IMG/VR virus record: IMGVR_UViG_3300020442_001485
Coordinates: 1 to 40,965 of that record
Origin: a virus
DNA length: 40,965 bases
Strand: one strand, 5' to 3'
In this document: positions 31,223 to 39,632 of the stretch, piece by piece
How positions within the stretch are numbered: the stretch's first letter is position 1
How the letters are laid out: every line of letters starts with the position of its first letter
Position numbers and translations under genes: made by a program
The notes under the pieces: model-generated
Told to the model about the DNA's origin: nothing
Databases searched by the model: none
Seen by the model: only the letters and a program-made list of their open reading frames with translations

Positions 31223-31234
31223 CGAATATATACT
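31206..31234 (+). promoter_or_regulatory. Sigma70-like promoter upstream of dsbA-like gene
   Basis: TTGACA (31206-31211), 17-base spacer, TATACT (31229-31234). Predicted +1 is near 31241, followed by TAGGAG and ATG 31263. Confidence 0.65.
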
Positions 31235-31262
31235 TAAAGCATTAATAAAATAGGAGACAATT

Positions 31263-31523
31263 ATGTCGAGCAGAACTTATGGACCTGACGAAAAAGCCAA
31301 ACTTGAAAGATTGGTAAACGAAGGTGCCAATGTGATGAGAGAAGTTGAAGATCTTCAAGAAGGTCTTAAAGAAACAGTCAAAGCAGTTGCACAAGAATTA
31401 GATCTTAAACCTGCATTGATTAATAAAGCAATCAAAATTGCACATAAAGGTGATTGGCACAAAGTTGCTGATGAGTTTGACGATCTTGAAACACTTGTTG
31501 TTACAGTTGGTAAGGACAAGTAG
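31263..31523 (+). CDS. dsbA: DsbA-like double-stranded DNA-binding protein (late transcription)
   Basis: The 86-residue protein has the helical pattern of the family called DsbA in cyanomyoviruses: KLERLVNEGANVMREVEDL, GLKETVKAVAQELDLKPALINKAIKIAH and a closing TVGKDK. T4 DsbA binds double-stranded DNA near late promoters and helps late transcription (it is unrelated to the disulfide enzyme). The gene has its own sigma70-like promoter. Assignment rests on recalled family similarity, so treat the symbol as probable. Confidence 0.6.
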   Translation: MSSRTYGPDEKAKLERLVNEGANVMREVEDLQEGLKETVKAVAQELDLKPALINKAIKIAHKGDWHKVADEFDDLETLVVTVGKDK

Positions 31524-31804
31524 TGCAACGGATCAAAGACTTTTGGATCAATAGTTATAAATCTGATAAGATTGCATTTGCATTTGAACTTATTAGTTTC
31601 ATTTTCACAGTGGGTGCGAGTATGACTCTTGCACTAACGGCCAGAGATCCCAATATGCTTATAGTATATCCTGGGTTCTTTGTAGGAAGTATTACACAAT
31701 TCTATGCTTGTATTAGAAGAGGTGCGGCATGGGTAACATTACTAACAGGTTATTTTGCTTGTATTAATGTATTTGGTTATGGAGTAGCCGCAGGCTGGTG
31801 GTAG
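31523..31804 (+). CDS. Three-helix membrane protein
   Basis: The 93-residue product starts at GTG 31523 sharing one base with the preceding TAG. Three hydrophobic segments (about 18-40, 44-62, 70-90) predict an inner-membrane protein; LALTARDPNMLIVYPGFFVGS and a final GYGVAAGWW are its main features. Related small membrane proteins occur in marine T4-like phages. Function unknown. Confidence 0.6.
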   Translation: MQRIKDFWINSYKSDKIAFAFELISFIFTVGASMTLALTARDPNMLIVYPGFFVGSITQFYACIRRGAAWVTLLTGYFACINVFGYGVAAGWW

Positions 31805-32314
31805 ATGATTTCAGTAGAAGAAAAGAAACGTATTGATAATTTTCTTGAAGTTCATTTAAAAGAACTTTCACAACCAAAAGATGGTGGTATGCCAAGATGT
31901 CCTTTTGCATACTCCAAACGTGTACCAATTGTACACACAGAAGAATATATGGACATCATGAAGCATATGATTAACTTTCCTTATGAAGAAGATATTCACG
32001 GAATGTTAATCGTACTGCATCATGTAACTGATCGCGAAGAAGGACAAGATTTAATTGGATTATGCAAAACTCCATACTTTACACAAAGAGATTTGCTATT
32101 CATTGAATACAATTACAATCACTACAAAAACGAATTAAACGATCCTACAATAAGATTCTTTATTATCCAAAAAATAAGTGAAACTACTAAGGCAAGTGAA
32201 AAACTTGTAAAACGTGGTTACTACGATCATTATAGAGATAATTTAGTATTTAGAAAAATACGAGAAGGAATGGGCAAAACACATTTCTTTAAGCAACCAG
32301 AATTGGAGAAATAG
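31805..32314 (+). CDS. Hypothetical protein
   Basis: The 169-residue product starts directly after the preceding stop. It is mostly helical, with GMPRCPFAYSKRVPIV (about 28-43), EEDIHGMLIVLHHV and a basic end. I see no catalytic motif that I can defend. It lies between a membrane protein and a HAD phosphatase gene in a tightly packed run. The next gene begins without a gap. Confidence 0.55.
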   Translation: MISVEEKKRIDNFLEVHLKELSQPKDGGMPRCPFAYSKRVPIVHTEEYMDIMKHMINFPYEEDIHGMLIVLHHVTDREEGQDLIGLCKTPYFTQRDLLFIEYNYNHYKNELNDPTIRFFIIQKISETTKASEKLVKRGYYDHYRDNLVFRKIREGMGKTHFFKQPELEK

Positions 32315-32626
32315 GTGATTTATATGGTTGACATCGATGGCACTATCTGTTATACTGAAGGTAGTAATTATGAAGATAGTCGTCCTATACAAGAACGTAT
32401 TGACCACTTCAATCAATTGTTTGATGAAGGTCACGAGATACACTACTGGACAGCCAGAGGCGCAAGATCAGGAACAGATTGGACAGGATTTACTAAGGCA
32501 CAATTACAAAGTTGGGGAGTCAAATTTACAACAATTAAATTGGGCAAACCACATTATGATATATGGATAGACGATAAGGCACAAAATGGCAACGAGTATT
32601 TCAGAAATAAAAGGTACACAGGCTAA
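32315..32626 (+). CDS. Small HAD-type phosphatase
   Basis: This 103-residue protein starts at GTG 32315 (ribosome-binding site TTGGAG). It has HAD motif I VDIDGT (nucleophile Asp6, Asp8), HYWTARGARSG with the motif II threonine (about 46-56) and the motif IV pair Asp86-Asp87 (WIDDKAQN). The short length and SGTDW.....LQSWG pattern match small HAD phosphatases found near sugar-nucleotide genes and in phages. Substrate unknown; a sugar phosphate or nucleotide is plausible. It overlaps the next gene by 41 bases. Confidence 0.75.
   Translation: MIYMVDIDGTICYTEGSNYEDSRPIQERIDHFNQLFDEGHEIHYWTARGARSGTDWTGFTKAQLQSWGVKFTTIKLGKPHYDIWIDDKAQNGNEYFRNKRYTG
32328..32356 (+). promoter_or_regulatory. Possible internal sigma70-like promoter
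   Basis: TTGACA (32328-32333), 17-base spacer, TATACT (32351-32356), lying inside the HAD gene where TTGACATCGAT also encodes the catalytic VDID. It could transcribe the downstream membrane protein and DNA polymerase genes, or be coincidence from coding constraint. Confidence 0.35.
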
Positions 32627-32858
32627 ACCATATCAGCCGTTAGCATGGTTATCAACCTTTTGCTTATTGGCTTCAGCAGGAACACTTTCTTTGTTTCCAA
32701 ATGAAGTATATGCAATTTACGGTTTTATGGTTGCATCAACTCTTTGGACGATTGTAGGAATACTTTGGAAAGAAAAGAGTTTGATTTTTTTGAATGGTTC
32801 ACTTACACTAATGTATGTTGTAGGTGTTGCTAAACACTTATATAGTTTTGTCGGCTAA
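32586..32858 (+). CDS. Small membrane protein
   Basis: The 90-residue product has three hydrophobic segments (about 20-36, 42-60 and 66-86) after a polar N-terminus, so it is likely an inner-membrane protein. It resembles the 93-residue protein encoded from 31523 in size and topology, but no clear sequence relation is seen. It overlaps the HAD gene and precedes DNA polymerase. Function unknown. Confidence 0.55.
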   Translation: MATSISEIKGTQAKPYQPLAWLSTFCLLASAGTLSLFPNEVYAIYGFMVASTLWTIVGILWKEKSLIFLNGSLTLMYVVGVAKHLYSFVG

Positions 32859-32876
32859 AAAACGACTATTGGTATT

Positions 32877-32900
32877 TGCCAGCCCCAAATGGCATAGGAG
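32877..32900 (+). promoter_or_regulatory. Hairpin at polymerase ribosome-binding site, candidate gp43 translational operator
   Basis: TGCCA (32877-32881) pairs with TGGCA (32890-32894), giving a 5-bp stem with an 8-base loop (GCCCCAAA), one base before the Shine-Dalgarno AGGAG (32896-32900). T4 gp43 represses its own translation by binding a hairpin of the same stem and loop size next to its ribosome-binding site. The loop sequence differs from T4. Confidence 0.5.
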
Positions 32901-32905
32901 AGAAA

Positions 32906-35575
32906 ATGAGTTACGTAGACGCATACTTTGATCGAAACGCAGATATTATTCGCGTTGTCGAACGTAAAGACGGGAAGAGACAATATCATGATTATCCTGT
33001 CAAATACACTTTTTATTATGCAGACCCAAGAGGCAAATACAAAAGTATTAACGGTGAGCCTCTAAATAGAATTGTTTGTAAAAACACAAAAGACTTCCGC
33101 AAAGAATTAGCAATCAACAAAAATAAAGAACTATTTGAAAGTGATGTAAATCCAATCTTTCAGTGTTTGAGTGAAAACTATCTTAATCACGATGCTCCAA
33201 AACTAAACATTGCATTCTTTGATATTGAAACAGACTTCGATCCAGATAGGGGATTTGCAGATCCGAGTGATCCGTTTATGCCTATTACTGCTATTACAGT
33301 TCACTTGCAATGGCTTGACAGTCTTGTTACACTTGCAATACCACCTAAGACATTGACAATGGAAGAAGCACAAGAGCAAGTTAAAGAATTTCCTAATACA
33401 CATTTGTTTGCAGACGAAGGCGATATGCTAAAAACGTTTCTTGATTTAATTCAAGATGCAGATATTATAAGTGGTTGGAACAGTGAAGGTTATGATATTC
33501 CATATACAGTTAATCGTGTACAAAAAGTTTTAAGCAAAGATGATACAAGACGTTTTTGTTTGTTTGATCAGTTTCCTAAAAAACGTGAATATGAAAAATT
33601 TGGTAGAACACAAGAAACCTATGACCTAATAGGCAGAGTGCATTTAGATAGTTTAGAATTATATCGTAAATACACATATGAAGAAAGACACACATATCGA
33701 CTTGATGCCATTGGTGAAATGGAAGTTGGCGAACGTAAAACAGTTTATGAAGGTACCCTCGATCAACTTTATAACAATGACTTCAGAAAGTTCATTGAGT
33801 ACAACAGACAAGACGTTGCACTACTGGACAAGTTGGACAAAAAACTAAGATTTATTGATCTTAGTAACGAACTGGCTCACGCAAATACTGTTTTGCTACA
33901 GACCACAATGGGTGCTGTCGCAGTTACAGAACAAGCAATTATCAACGAATCACATCACAGAGGAATGCAAGTTCCTAACAGAATAAGACGAGAACCTGGT
34001 AGTGATCCAGCCGCAGGTGCTTATGTGGCATTTCCTAAAGTAGGAGTACATAAGTGGATTGGTTCAATGGACTTGAATTCACTGTATCCATCAGTAATTA
34101 GAGCATTGAACATGGCTCCAGAAACTATTGTAGGACAACTGCGTCCTGAACTTACAAACAAATATGTCGGTGAACAAATGAACTTGAAAAAGAAATCATT
34201 TGCATCTGCTTGGGAAGGTAAGTTTGGTACAATTGAATTCGAAGCAGTAATGGACGAACGTAGAGATGTTAGTATTACTGTTGATTGGGAGAATGGACAA
34301 TCTGATGTAATGAGTGGTGCACAAATTAGTAAAATTATCTTTGATAGTAATAATCCTTGGATGATAAGTGCTAATGGTACAATCTTTACATATGAGTTTG
34401 AAGGTATTATTCCTGGACTTCTTAAACGTTGGTACAGTGAACGTAAAGAAATGCAGGCTATGAAAAGAAAGGCTCTTGAAGCAAACAACAAAGCAGAGAT
34501 AGAGTTTTGGGATAAAAGACAACTTGTTAAAAAGATTAACCTAAATAGTTTGTATGGTGCTATCCTTAATCCAGGTTGTAGATTCTTTGACCCACGTATT
34601 GGACAATCAACTACACTTACTGGTAGACAGATTGCAAAACACATGGCCGCAGAAGTAAACAAAGTTGTTACAGGCGAATACAATCATGTAGGTAAAAGTA
34701 TTATTTACGGTGATACAGACTCTGTGTATTTTAGTGCATATCCATTGCTAAAGAAAGAAATTGAAGCAGGCAATCTTCCTTGGACTAAAGACAGTGTAAT
34801 TGAATTGTATGATAAAATTTGCGAAGAAGCAAATAAATCATTTGGTAAGTTTATGGGTGACACTTTCCATTGTCCTAAAACAAGAGCAGAAGTAATTGCG
34901 GCAGGTAGAGAAATTGTTGCTGAAAGTGGATTGTACATCACAAAGAAAAGATATGCCGCTTTAGTGTATGATGAAGAAGGCACAAGAAAAGATGTTGAAG
35001 GCAAGCCAGGCAAAGTAAAAGCAATGGGTCTTGATCTTAAACGTTCTGATACTCCAGTGTTTATGCAGGACTTCTTAAGCGAATTACTACTTAAGGTATT
35101 ACAAGAAGCAAGTGAAGATGAAATTCTTGATCGTATTACAGAATTTAGAACAGAGTTTAAGTCACGTCCTGGACATGAAAAAGGTTCGCCTAAACGTGCA
35201 AATAAAATTGGACACTATCAACGTCTTGAACAAAAGCAAGGCAAAGCAAATATGCCTGGACACGTAAGAGCAAGTATCAACTGGAACACACTTAAAAAGA
35301 TGAATGGTGATAGATATTCTCAAGAAATTGTTGATGGTATGAAAGTTATTGTTTGTAAACTAAAACAAAACCCAATGGGATATACAAGTGTTGCATATCC
35401 TGTAGATGAATTGCATTTGCCAGATTGGTTTAAAGAACTGCCATTTGATGGTGATGCTATGGAAGAAACAATTATTGACAATAAACTTGGCAACTTAATT
35501 GGTGTGCTTAATTATGATTTAGAAAGCACAAAAACAAAAAATACTTTTAATAACTTGTTTGACTTTGGAGAATAG
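32906..35575 (+). CDS. 43: DNA polymerase, family B (gp43-like), with 3'-5' exonuclease
   Basis: The 889-residue protein (T4 gp43 has 898) has exonuclease motifs FDIET (Asp106, Glu108), SGWNSEGYDIPY and YNRQDVALLD, then polymerase motifs DLNSLYPS (Asp389), KINLNSLYG (Asn547) and YGDTDS (Asp603, Asp605), plus KKRYAALVY. The C-terminal NNLFDFGE resembles the clamp-binding end of T4 gp43. I start it at ATG 32906 because AGGAG lies five bases before; the in-frame ATG 32876 falls before the putative operator hairpin. It is the replicative polymerase, working with gp44 and gp45. Confidence 0.96.
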   Translation: MSYVDAYFDRNADIIRVVERKDGKRQYHDYPVKYTFYYADPRGKYKSINGEPLNRIVCKNTKDFRKELAINKNKELFESDVNPIFQCLSENYLNHDAPKLNIAFFDIETDFDPDRGFADPSDPFMPITAITVHLQWLDSLVTLAIPPKTLTMEEAQEQVKEFPNTHLFADEGDMLKTFLDLIQDADIISGWNSEGYDIPYTVNRVQKVLSKDDTRRFCLFDQFPKKREYEKFGRTQETYDLIGRVHLDSLELYRKYTYEERHTYRLDAIGEMEVGERKTVYEGTLDQLYNNDFRKFIEYNRQDVALLDKLDKKLRFIDLSNELAHANTVLLQTTMGAVAVTEQAIINESHHRGMQVPNRIRREPGSDPAAGAYVAFPKVGVHKWIGSMDLNSLYPSVIRALNMAPETIVGQLRPELTNKYVGEQMNLKKKSFASAWEGKFGTIEFEAVMDERRDVSITVDWENGQSDVMSGAQISKIIFDSNNPWMISANGTIFTYEFEGIIPGLLKRWYSERKEMQAMKRKALEANNKAEIEFWDKRQLVKKINLNSLYGAILNPGCRFFDPRIGQSTTLTGRQIAKHMAAEVNKVVTGEYNHVGKSIIYGDTDSVYFSAYPLLKKEIEAGNLPWTKDSVIELYDKICEEANKSFGKFMGDTFHCPKTRAEVIAAGREIVAESGLYITKKRYAALVYDEEGTRKDVEGKPGKVKAMGLDLKRSDTPVFMQDFLSELLLKVLQEASEDEILDRITEFRTEFKSRPGHEKGSPKRANKIGHYQRLEQKQGKANMPGHVRASINWNTLKKMNGDRYSQEIVDGMKVIVCKLKQNPMGYTSVAYPVDELHLPDWFKELPFDGDAMEETIIDNKLGNLIGVLNYDLESTKTKNTFNNLFDFGE

Positions 35576-35576
35576 T

Positions 35577-35711
35577 ATGAAACTAAAAAAAGAAAGAAAC
35601 AAATTTGAAAGAAAGTTAGATGAATACAATCACACTATGGAGTTTATCAGAACAATAGTGCCGATTGCTGTCTTAGTCTTACAAATTGTAATCTTAATGA
35701 AATTGGTGTAG
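35577..35711 (+). CDS. 44-residue single-span membrane peptide
   Basis: ATG 35577 comes one base after the polymerase stop, with GGAG overlapping the polymerase end. The product has a basic N-terminal helix (KLKKERNKFERKLDEY) and one hydrophobic segment (IVPIAVLVLQIVILMKLV). The reading frame fills the gap between gp43 and the exonuclease gene exactly, which supports it. Function unknown. Confidence 0.5.
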   Translation: MKLKKERNKFERKLDEYNHTMEFIRTIVPIAVLVLQIVILMKLV

Positions 35712-35712
35712 T

Positions 35713-36255
35713 ATGGCAACACATGGAATGATAGACTTAGAAACACTTGGTGTAAATCCTGATAGTGTTATTATGACTTTAGGTGCAGTTAAGTTTGATC
35801 CTTTTAGTGATGTTGAACCTCATAGTCCTTTATACTTAAAAGGAGATGTAGAAGAACAAACAGAATCACTAAAACGTTCTGTTGATGAAAACACATTAGA
35901 GTGGTGGGGCAAACAATCTAAAGAGATACAAGAAGAAGCATTCGGCGAAGATACTAAAAGAGTTAATTGTGATGAACTTACAAAACAACTTAACAAATGG
36001 TGTGTAGGTCTTGATTATATTTGGTGTCAAGGACCAACATTTGATTTTGTGATACTACAAGACTTTTATAAAAATGTTGGTAAGCCTGTACCATGGAACT
36101 ACTGGCAGATTAGAGATAGTAGAACACTGTTTAGCATGATGCCATATGATCCAAGAAAAGATATTCAAGAAGATTTGCACAATGCACTTGCTGATTGTTT
36201 TTATCAAGCAAAGTGTGTACAAAAAAGTTTTAAACACTTTGGAGTCAAAAAGTGA
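35713..36255 (+). CDS. dexA: DexA-type DEDDh 3'-5' exonuclease
   Basis: The 180-residue protein has the DEDDh residues: Asp8 and Glu10 (MIDLETLG), Asp111 (TFDF), His156 and Asp161 (HNALAD). The ENTLEWWGKQS and WNYWQIRDSRTL segments match the T4 DexA family. T4 DexA degrades single-stranded DNA 3' to 5', possibly host DNA. It lies two genes after DNA polymerase in a packed run and overlaps the next gene by four bases. Confidence 0.85.
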   Translation: MATHGMIDLETLGVNPDSVIMTLGAVKFDPFSDVEPHSPLYLKGDVEEQTESLKRSVDENTLEWWGKQSKEIQEEAFGEDTKRVNCDELTKQLNKWCVGLDYIWCQGPTFDFVILQDFYKNVGKPVPWNYWQIRDSRTLFSMMPYDPRKDIQEDLHNALADCFYQAKCVQKSFKHFGVKK

Positions 36256-36455
36256 TATACAAAGCAATAAACAGTTTCTTAGAGAATAAAACTGGTGACA
36301 GTATTTCTTTTAGAATAAACAACAAAAGAAAAACCGCATCTATAAGATATTATTATAAATGGGGAAACACAAAGGAACATATTACTTGCTCTATACATGA
36401 TGCAGATGAGAGGTTTGATTCTGCGGTAAAGGCAGGTTATAAGATAAAAACATGA
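36252..36455 (+). CDS. Small basic protein, unknown function
   Basis: The 67-residue product starts at GTG 36252 overlapping the dexA stop. It reads as a small beta-rich fold (SISFRINNKRKTASIRYYYKWG) with a helical end. It overlaps the epimerase gene by four bases. No recognisable family. Confidence 0.5.
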   Translation: MIYKAINSFLENKTGDSISFRINNKRKTASIRYYYKWGNTKEHITCSIHDADERFDSAVKAGYKIKT

Positions 36456-37189
36456 AAATATTATTGACAGGTGGTGACGGTATGCTTGGTACAGTACTTC
36501 AAAAGTATTGGAAAGGTATGCACGAAATTATTAATTTAGATAAAAGATCAGGAAATGATTTATTAAACTGTGACTTAAACTATGACGTAGACGTTGTTCT
36601 GCATTTGGCGGCAAGTAGTGGAGTAAGGCAAAGTCTAAAGACGCCAATAGAATACTTTGATAACAATGTTGTTGCGTCTAACAGACTTTTTAAAGCATTT
36701 CCAAATACAAGGATTTTATTTGCAAGTTCAAGCACTGCAAAAGAACCTGAAAGAAATCCATATGCAATGAGCAAGTACACAGTTGAACGTATTGCTCCTG
36801 CACATAGTTTAGGATTAAGGTTTACAACTATAATTGGTGGCGATGGTAGAGACTATATGTTTATACCAAAACTTTTAAACAATGAAGTAACGTTTATCAA
36901 TATAGATCATAAAAGAGATTTTATACACGTGGCTGACGTGTGTAGAGCAATTACTATGTTATTGGATCATTCAATGACTGGTGTAATTGATGTAGGAACT
37001 GGTATAACAAGACCATTATCAGATTATACAGAAGCAGTCGGATTAGAAAATGTTGAGCATCGCGAAGGTGATGAACACGAACGTAAAGATAATTGTGCTG
37101 ACATTACTCAATTATCATCAATTGGATGGAAACCGAAAATTGATGCATTAGAATATGTACGCCAGGAAAAAACTCTTGACAAACAGTAA
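36452..37189 (+). CDS. NAD-dependent epimerase/dehydratase (extended SDR)
   Basis: The 245-residue protein has the NAD-binding GGDGMLG (7-13), a LAASSGV segment near 51-57, catalytic Tyr104-x3-Lys108 (YAMSK) and RDFIHVADV (about 155-163), typical of nucleotide-sugar epimerases such as GalE- and RmlD-like enzymes. It is shorter than typical family members (about 310). It could modify host surface sugars or supply sugars for DNA or virion glycosylation. No glycosyltransferase is seen next to it. Its last codons contain the -35 box of the clamp promoter. Confidence 0.85.
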   Translation: MKILLTGGDGMLGTVLQKYWKGMHEIINLDKRSGNDLLNCDLNYDVDVVLHLAASSGVRQSLKTPIEYFDNNVVASNRLFKAFPNTRILFASSSTAKEPERNPYAMSKYTVERIAPAHSLGLRFTTIIGGDGRDYMFIPKLLNNEVTFINIDHKRDFIHVADVCRAITMLLDHSMTGVIDVGTGITRPLSDYTEAVGLENVEHREGDEHERKDNCADITQLSSIGWKPKIDALEYVRQEKTLDKQ

Positions 37190-37204
37190 TTTTCTAAATA
37201 TAAT
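37176..37204 (+). promoter_or_regulatory. Consensus sigma70 promoter for the sliding clamp gene
   Basis: TTGACA (37176-37181), 17-base spacer, TATAAT (37199-37204): a perfect consensus. Predicted +1 is 37211, followed by AAGGAG (37213-37218) and ATG 37227. Confidence 0.85.
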
Positions 37205-37226
37205 GTAATATAAGGAGAGACTAACC

Positions 37227-37955
37227 ATGAAAGACATTTTACAAGACATTGTTGCCCATACACACTCGTTAGGGTTTCTAAACATTGTTAAAGTAACTAA
37301 CGAAGCAGATACTACTATCGAATCAATGGCAGAAGATAGAAGTGTTATTCTTAGTTCTAAAACTAAAAACCCTGTGCAGGAATTTTCAGGCACATTTGGT
37401 ATGCCTAACTTAGACAAGTTAGCATTGCATTTAAAATGCCCAGAGTATCAAAAGAATGCAAAAGTATCTGTTGAGACAGCAGATAGAAACGGTGAAACTG
37501 TGCCAACACATATTCACTTTGAAAACGAAGCAGGTGATTTTGAAAACGATTATCGCTTTATGAATAAACAAATTATTGATGAGAAACTTAAAACTGTGAA
37601 GTTTAAAGGTGCTAACTGGGACGTAACTGTTGAGCCAACTATGGCGGCAATTCAAAGAATGAAGTTCCAGAGTCTTGCACACTCAGAAGAAACTGTGTTT
37701 TCAGTAAAAACTGAAGGCGGCAATCTTGTATTTGCATTTGGTGATGCATCACAACACGCAGGTTCATTTGTGTTCCATGCAGGTGTTACAGGTGATCTTA
37801 AACACACTTGGGCGTGGCCAGTTGCACAGGTACAAGCAATTTTAAACTTAGATGGTAAGGTTACAATGAGCATTTCAGATCAAGGTGCTATGCAACTTAC
37901 TGTCGACAGCGGGTTGGCAGAATATAATTACATTCTTCCAGCACAAACAAAATAG
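37227..37955 (+). CDS. 45: Probable DNA polymerase sliding clamp (gp45-like)
   Basis: The 242-residue protein is close in size to T4 gp45 (228). It has repeated beta-alpha-beta patterns, KFKGANWDVTVEPTMAAIQRMKF in the middle and the ending YNYILPAQTK that I recall from the clamp-annotated family of marine T4-like phages. Sequence similarity to T4 gp45 itself is low, so the call depends on family memory, size, fold-like pattern and a strong early promoter. It would encircle DNA and tether gp43; at late times T4 gp45 also activates late transcription. Confidence 0.6.
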   Translation: MKDILQDIVAHTHSLGFLNIVKVTNEADTTIESMAEDRSVILSSKTKNPVQEFSGTFGMPNLDKLALHLKCPEYQKNAKVSVETADRNGETVPTHIHFENEAGDFENDYRFMNKQIIDEKLKTVKFKGANWDVTVEPTMAAIQRMKFQSLAHSEETVFSVKTEGGNLVFAFGDASQHAGSFVFHAGVTGDLKHTWAWPVAQVQAILNLDGKVTMSISDQGAMQLTVDSGLAEYNYILPAQTK

Positions 37956-37962
37956 GAGATGT

Positions 37963-38160
37963 ATGACAAGTGTTGATGAAAGAGACAGTGATGCTACTTG
38001 GGAAAATGAACAAAGTATGGTTACAATTCCCCTAAAGGAGTATGACAAACTTCGTGAAAAACAAAAATATATTACTGATAGAGATATGATTGCAGTAATA
38101 GATAAAATCGAAGAACTTGTAAGAGCACTTAGAAAACATATAATAAGATCGGATATTTAA
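37963..38160 (+). CDS. Small coiled-coil protein, unknown function
   Basis: I start this 65-residue protein at ATG 37963 because TAGGAG precedes it at the right distance; the longer in-frame ORF from 37885 overlaps the clamp gene. It is charged and helical (LKEYDKLREKQKYI, VIDKIEELVRALRKHI), suggesting a short coiled coil. It is presumably co-transcribed with the clamp. No named family. Confidence 0.55.
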   Translation: MTSVDERDSDATWENEQSMVTIPLKEYDKLREKQKYITDRDMIAVIDKIEELVRALRKHIIRSDI

Positions 38161-38171
38161 GAGGTGAATAA

Positions 38172-39632
38172 GTGAATACAGACTTAACAAAAGAACAAAA
38201 AGACTACGCAATATTCCTTCCGGCAATTAGCGGATTCTTTGCAACCTTTATAGGTAAGCAAAGACGTGAGGAGTATGTAGAATACAGTCGTATTCCTACA
38301 CATTTTACAAATGGTGTAGAAAGTATGAATTGGCTTGAACCAAGTAAGTCTTTGTTTAATTACAAATGGAGTTTGTATTCGGCAGGTCATGCCGACTTGG
38401 ATATCCATAAAGACAGTCCTAAAGAAGATATGGTTCGCGACAGAGATCGTAATAACAGTTGGCTACTTGGCGACTCAGGTGGTTTCCAAATTGGTAAAGG
38501 TGTTTGGGAAGGTGACTGGAAAGATCCTAATTGTCCTAAAGCAAAAAAGAAACGTGAACAAGTTCTTGCATGGATGGACGAATATATGGACTATGGAATG
38601 ATTCTTGATATTCCGGCATGGGTATCAAGATCAGAAGCAGGTCAAAAAGCAACTGGTATTAGCACATATCAAGAGGCTGTAAATGCAACAAGAATAAACA
38701 ATGATTACTTTATGCAGAACAGAAGTGGTGCTTGTAAATTCTTAAACGTGTTACAAGGTGAAAATCATGCTGATGCAGAAGATTGGTATCAGCAAATGAA
38801 GGACTATTGTGATCCTAAAAAATATCCTGACACACATTTTAATGGTTGGTCGATGGGTGGTCAGAATATGTGTGATATACACCTTGCACTAAAAAGACTT
38901 GTTGCACTACGTTTTGATGGCTTATTAGAAAAAGGTTTACATGACTTTATGCACTTCTTAGGTACAAGTAAATTAGAGTGGGCAACACTACTAACTGATG
39001 TACAAAGAGCAGTTCGTAAACATCACAACGAAAACTTTACAATTACATTTGATTGTGCTTCACCGTTCTTAGCAACTGCTAATGGACAAATTTATTGTGA
39101 ACTTGAAACAGGTGATAGAAAGAAATGGGTATATCGAATGGTGCCAAGTATTGATGATAAGGCACTTGCAACAGATACAACTGCGTTTGCTGATGCGTTT
39201 GTAAGAGAAGGCAAGCACAGAAGTTTCTTAGATAGTCCTATTACAAAAGGTTTAACTGCAAAAGATGTTTGCATTTATGCTCCAGGTGACCTAAATAAAA
39301 TAGGTAAAGAAGGTAAAACATCTTGGGATAGTTTTAGTTATGCTATTCAGATGGGACATAATGTATGGAGTCATATCAATGCAGTACAACAAGGCAACAA
39401 AAGATATGATGAAGGTATCATTCCTGATATGCTTGTAGAAGAACGTTTTGACAGATTATACTTTAGAGATATTGTTGAAGCCATTTTTGCTACAAGTAAT
39501 AGAGATGAAGCAAATGCAGTTATAGAAGAATTCAGTAAGTACTGGATGTCAATTATTGGGACACGTGGTGCAACAGGTAAAAAGACAGTAAATGCACAGA
39601 CCCAATTTACAAACTTATTTGAGGAGGCGTAA
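38172..39632 (+). CDS. tRNA-guanine transglycosylase-like protein, candidate DpdA (DNA deazaguanine transglycosylase)
   Basis: The 486-residue protein starts at GTG 38172 (GAGGTG upstream). It has the TGT core: LLGDSGGFQ with Asp101 (Z. mobilis TGT Asp102), Asp146 in LDIPAW, FLNVLQGE (TGT VQGG), NGWSMGGQ (TGT G.A.GGL), FLGTSKLEW and the nucleophile-like Asp294 in TFDCASPF (TGT FDCV.PTR). The usual CxCxxC zinc motif is not visible. Phage TGT paralogues of the DpdA type exchange guanine in DNA for a 7-deazaguanine, which blocks restriction. No preQ0 synthesis gene is evident here. A tRNA target remains possible. Confidence 0.7.
   Translation: MNTDLTKEQKDYAIFLPAISGFFATFIGKQRREEYVEYSRIPTHFTNGVESMNWLEPSKSLFNYKWSLYSAGHADLDIHKDSPKEDMVRDRDRNNSWLLGDSGGFQIGKGVWEGDWKDPNCPKAKKKREQVLAWMDEYMDYGMILDIPAWVSRSEAGQKATGISTYQEAVNATRINNDYFMQNRSGACKFLNVLQGENHADAEDWYQQMKDYCDPKKYPDTHFNGWSMGGQNMCDIHLALKRLVALRFDGLLEKGLHDFMHFLGTSKLEWATLLTDVQRAVRKHHNENFTITFDCASPFLATANGQIYCELETGDRKKWVYRMVPSIDDKALATDTTAFADAFVREGKHRSFLDSPITKGLTAKDVCIYAPGDLNKIGKEGKTSWDSFSYAIQMGHNVWSHINAVQQGNKRYDEGIIPDMLVEERFDRLYFRDIVEAIFATSNRDEANAVIEEFSKYWMSIIGTRGATGKKTVNAQTQFTNLFEEA

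Noticed and set aside
32876-32905. Longer polymerase start at ATG 32876
   Set aside because: The hairpin and AGGAG lie after it, and the extra ten residues are not polymerase-like.
37885-37962. Longer start of the small coiled-coil gene
   Set aside because: Overlaps the clamp gene; TAGGAG precedes ATG 37963.
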